From: Populus alba
Taxonomy: Eukaryota > Streptophyta > Magnoliopsida > Malpighiales > Salicaceae
Assembly: GCF_005239225.2 (NCBI RefSeq)
Contig: NC_133288.1
Span: 12,220,169 to 12,284,168, forward strand
Direction: 5' to 3'
DNA: 64,000 nt
Made by a program: the position numbers and the translations under genes. The notes beneath the pieces are model-generated. The model did not search any database and had not been told where the DNA came from. It worked only from the letters and a program-made list of their open reading frames with translations. Positions 61,901 through 64,000 of the stretch are shown here, piece after piece. Within the stretch, counting starts at the first letter, position 1. Each line of letters begins with the position of its first letter.

Positions 61901-63721
61901 TATGAGCGGGCTTTCATTAAAAACTGGATTGAACTTGGGCTCACTGTGTGTCCCAAGACACAGCAGACTCTGGCTCACACTAATCTCATAACTAATTACA
62001 CTGTGAAGGCATTAATTGCAAATTGGTGTGAGTCAAACAATGTGAAGCTTCCTGATCCCATAAAGTCCATGAGCTTCAATCAGCCATCACCACTTCTTGT
62101 GCATGCAGAGTCTATTACATCCAGGGAGCATGTTCTTTCGCATCCAAGGGGCAGCCAGCCAATATCTTCTGAGTCAAATCAGACTACTGGTTCACCTGGT
62201 CAGAACATGATCTCTTCCAGTGGAATCCAACGAGAGGGAAGTTCTCCACTACATTCACATTCTACTTCTGAGAGTTCCTTGTCAGTTATAGTTGGAAATG
62301 GCCAGGGTTTGGATATTGCAAGAATATCATCACTAATGAGTTCTGAAGAAAGGTCCAGTAACTCAGAAGAGAGGAATTTGGATTCAGTTCACCACTGTTC
62401 TGCATCACCATCTAGAAAGGAAGTTTCAACTTCTGTTAGAGCTGATGGTCTACTATCTCAGAACCATAATAGAAGTGCATCGGCCTCCAGTGCACTTGGT
62501 CATGCAGCTTTTCCTCAAGGAGCATCAGGAGATGCCAATGAATCTTCCGAGTTCTCAAACCATCTTACATCCTACAGCAGTGATATTTCTGGGGAGGTAA
62601 AGCCAGAGCCACAGGCATCTTCTGCCTTGCACACCCCACACAGAGAACCTGAGTTCCCATCCCGTTTGGTTGATACACGGTCTAGAAGCCAAATAATCTG
62701 GCGCCGGCCTTCTGATAGGCTTGTGCCAAGGATAGTTTCTTCTTCAGCTATTGAAACAAGAGCTGATCTTGGTGGCATTGAAACAGAAGTTCGGAACCTG
62801 GTCGAGGACTTGAAGAGCACTTTGGTTGATACTCAAAGAGATGCAACAGCTAAACTTAGGCTACTTGCTAAACACAACATGGATAACCGGATTGTTATAG
62901 CAAATTTTGGGGCCATTAGCTTACTGGTCAACTTGCTTCGCTCAACAGACTTGAAAATTCAGGAAAATGCTGTCACAGCTCTTCTTAACTTATCAATTAA
63001 TGATAACAACAAAACAGCGATTGGCAATGCAGATGCTATTGAACCCCTGATTCATGTCCTTGAAACAGGAAGCCCTGAGGCTAAAGAGAACTCAGCTGCC
63101 ACACTCTTTAGTCTCTCTGTGATCGAGGATAACAAGGTCAGGATTGGAAGGTCTGGGGCAATTGTACCACTGGTTGATTTACTGGGCAATGGAACACCCA
63201 GGGGGAAGAAGGATGCAGCCACAGCTTTGTTTAATTTGTCAATATTTCATGAAAACAAGGACCGGATTGTACAAGCTGGTGCTGTTAAACATCTTGTGGA
63301 ATTGATGGACCCGGCAGCTGGGATGGTTGACAAGGCAGTTGCTGTTTTGGCAAATCTTGCGACGATTCCAGATGGAAGGAATGCTATTGGTCAGGAGGGT
63401 GGGATCCCTGTCCTGGTTGAGGTTGTCGAGTTGGGTTCTGCAAGAGGGAAGGAAAATGCAGCCGCTGCTCTCTTGCAGCTTTGCACAAATAGTAGTAGGT
63501 TTTGCCACATGGTGCTCCAAGAAGGTGCTGTCCCACCATTAGTGGCTTTGTCTCAATCTGGTACTCCAAGGGCTAAAGAAAAGGTACGAGATTGAAGATG
63601 CTTTTCAATATTCTCTCTTTTTTCATGAAAGTTTAGGATAACGAGTTTTTGTTGCTTGCAGGCACAGGCCCTTCTTAGCTTTTTCAGAAACCAGCGGCAT
63701 GGTAACGCTGGAAGGGCTTGA
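58972..63721 (+). CDS. PUB4: U-box/ARM-repeat E3 ubiquitin ligase, PUB4-like (4 coding exons)
   Basis: Coding exons: 58972-59247, 61282-61398, 61514-63583, 63662-63721; all GT/AG, phase 0; 2523 nt, 840 aa (Arabidopsis PUB4 about 826). The start is the first ATG after the acceptor at 58966 and begins MEISLLEVLLKNISAFLHIS. Domains: an N-terminal helical UND region at about 1-230; a U-box at about 237-310 (ADFCCPLSLELMTDPVIVAS, then SGQTYERAFIKNWI), which recruits E2 enzymes; a serine-rich variable linker at about 315-550; ARM repeats at about 560-835 with NAVTALLNLSINDNNK-type repeats for substrate binding; and the end FFRNQRHGNAGRA. Arabidopsis PUB4 acts in root meristem, tapetum and immune or chloroplast turnover pathways. 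Orthology is by remembered sequence, but similarity runs over the full length. The 2.0-kb intron after the first coding exon carries an inverted-repeat element. Confidence 0.95.
59281..59585. repeat. 155-bp direct duplication in PUB4 intron
   Basis: The block starting tggcatgtttgttctacttg at 59281 returns at 59436 (tggcattttcattctacccg), and both continue through gtagatttt, gatggtgt-aaagcagacctt, and end near aggatatt-agtccctttat. Identity looks like roughly 85-90 percent. It lies just downstream of the exon donor at 59247 but does not include it. Confidence 0.85.
60091..61111. mobile_element. Long-terminal-inverted-repeat (MITE/MULE-like) element in PUB4 intron
   Basis: The first 160 bp and the complement of the last 160 bp match loosely. 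The left end reads ttgtgctatttagcacact, then gaactttaattttttttgtt and aaaaatttcaat; the right-end complement reads attgcactattagtacacc, then taactttcattttttttgtt and aaaaatttcaat. The inside is AT-rich without a convincing ORF. Similar 'attgcac-attagt' ends are common in plant non-autonomous Mutator-like elements, from memory. Exact target duplication was not determined. Confidence 0.65.
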
Positions 63722-64000
63722 TACAAGACAGACAACCTGTCAAAGTGATTGAAGGTTTTGATTCAAGTTATATACATAATGTGTGTACATTTGATGTGGG
63801 AAATAATGCATATGAAGGTTTTTCTGCTTGGATTCTTTCATGATTTGTAGAGAAATTTGATTTATGGAGGGTGCGAATAGGCATCTTGTGAAAAGTTTTT
63901 TTACACGTGAACGTGGAAAGAAAATATAGAATTGGCTATTCAGAGAGAGCCTGAGCAATGCGATGATGGATGCTGTTCCATGTTATTTACTTATTTGCCT
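63722..64000 (+). other. Probable 3' UTR of the PUB4-like gene
   Basis: Non-repetitive sequence after the stop, with no competing ORF of interest. It runs to the window edge. No clear AATAAA signal is obvious. Confidence 0.4.

Noticed and set aside
63584..63595. In-frame extension of the large PUB4 exon to a stop at 63595
   Set aside because: It reads into intron sequence; splicing at 63583 to 63662 restores the conserved family C-terminus.

Overview
This is a window of plant nuclear DNA, AT-rich and full of introns, long interspersed repeats and retrotransposon relics. Several repeat sequences, especially the A/T-rich pair at about 53480-53760 and the A-rich block at 45900-46750, look like dispersed repeats I associate with Populus. 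My best guess is therefore a poplar or another member of the Salicaceae; this rests on recall, not on a search.

Four protein-coding genes can be reconstructed, all on the + strand. (1) 2-2233: a receptor-like kinase of the CrRLK1L/malectin-like family, closest to the At2g23200 type, cut by the left window edge. (2) 25200-38194: a 14-exon gene for a LisH plus WD40 protein of the HOS15/TBL1 type (568 aa), coding-intact although two introns carry large retroelement insertions. (3) 39751-45391: an 11-exon membrane-anchored A1 aspartic protease (642 aa). (4) 58972-63721: a 4-coding-exon U-box/ARM E3 ligase of the PUB4 type (840 aa), with a probable non-coding leader exon ending at 54260. In genes 2-4 the splice junctions were placed by hand from GT/AG sites and reading-frame phase, and each model gives a continuous frame of family-typical length.

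From 2234 to about 24180 the window is accessory DNA. The 3' part of the kinase gene and its downstream flank reappear in opposite orientation at about 14400-18629, forming a tail-to-tail inverted duplication with a kinase pseudogene in the second arm. Between the arms lie broken Ty3/gypsy pieces on the - strand (gag, primer-binding site, LTR fragments). The second arm carries a 2140-bp hAT-like element (14779-16918, 8-bp target duplication) containing a rearranged fragment of a Di19 zinc-finger gene. The pseudogene is then truncated by an LTR (18630-23924), which is itself split by a 4657-bp solo LTR (18734-23390).

Further right, HOS15 intron 7 holds a short non-autonomous LTR element (28870-31058) and intron 9 holds a 4543-bp solo LTR (31767-36309). 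A broken - strand PPR-DYW fragment lies at 38697-39063. The stretch from 45400 to 54200 is gene-free, with a third relative of the long LTR and several tandem arrays. The PUB4 leader intron contains a deleted gypsy relic, and intron 2 contains an inverted-repeat element. No tRNA, rRNA or CRISPR array was recognised.
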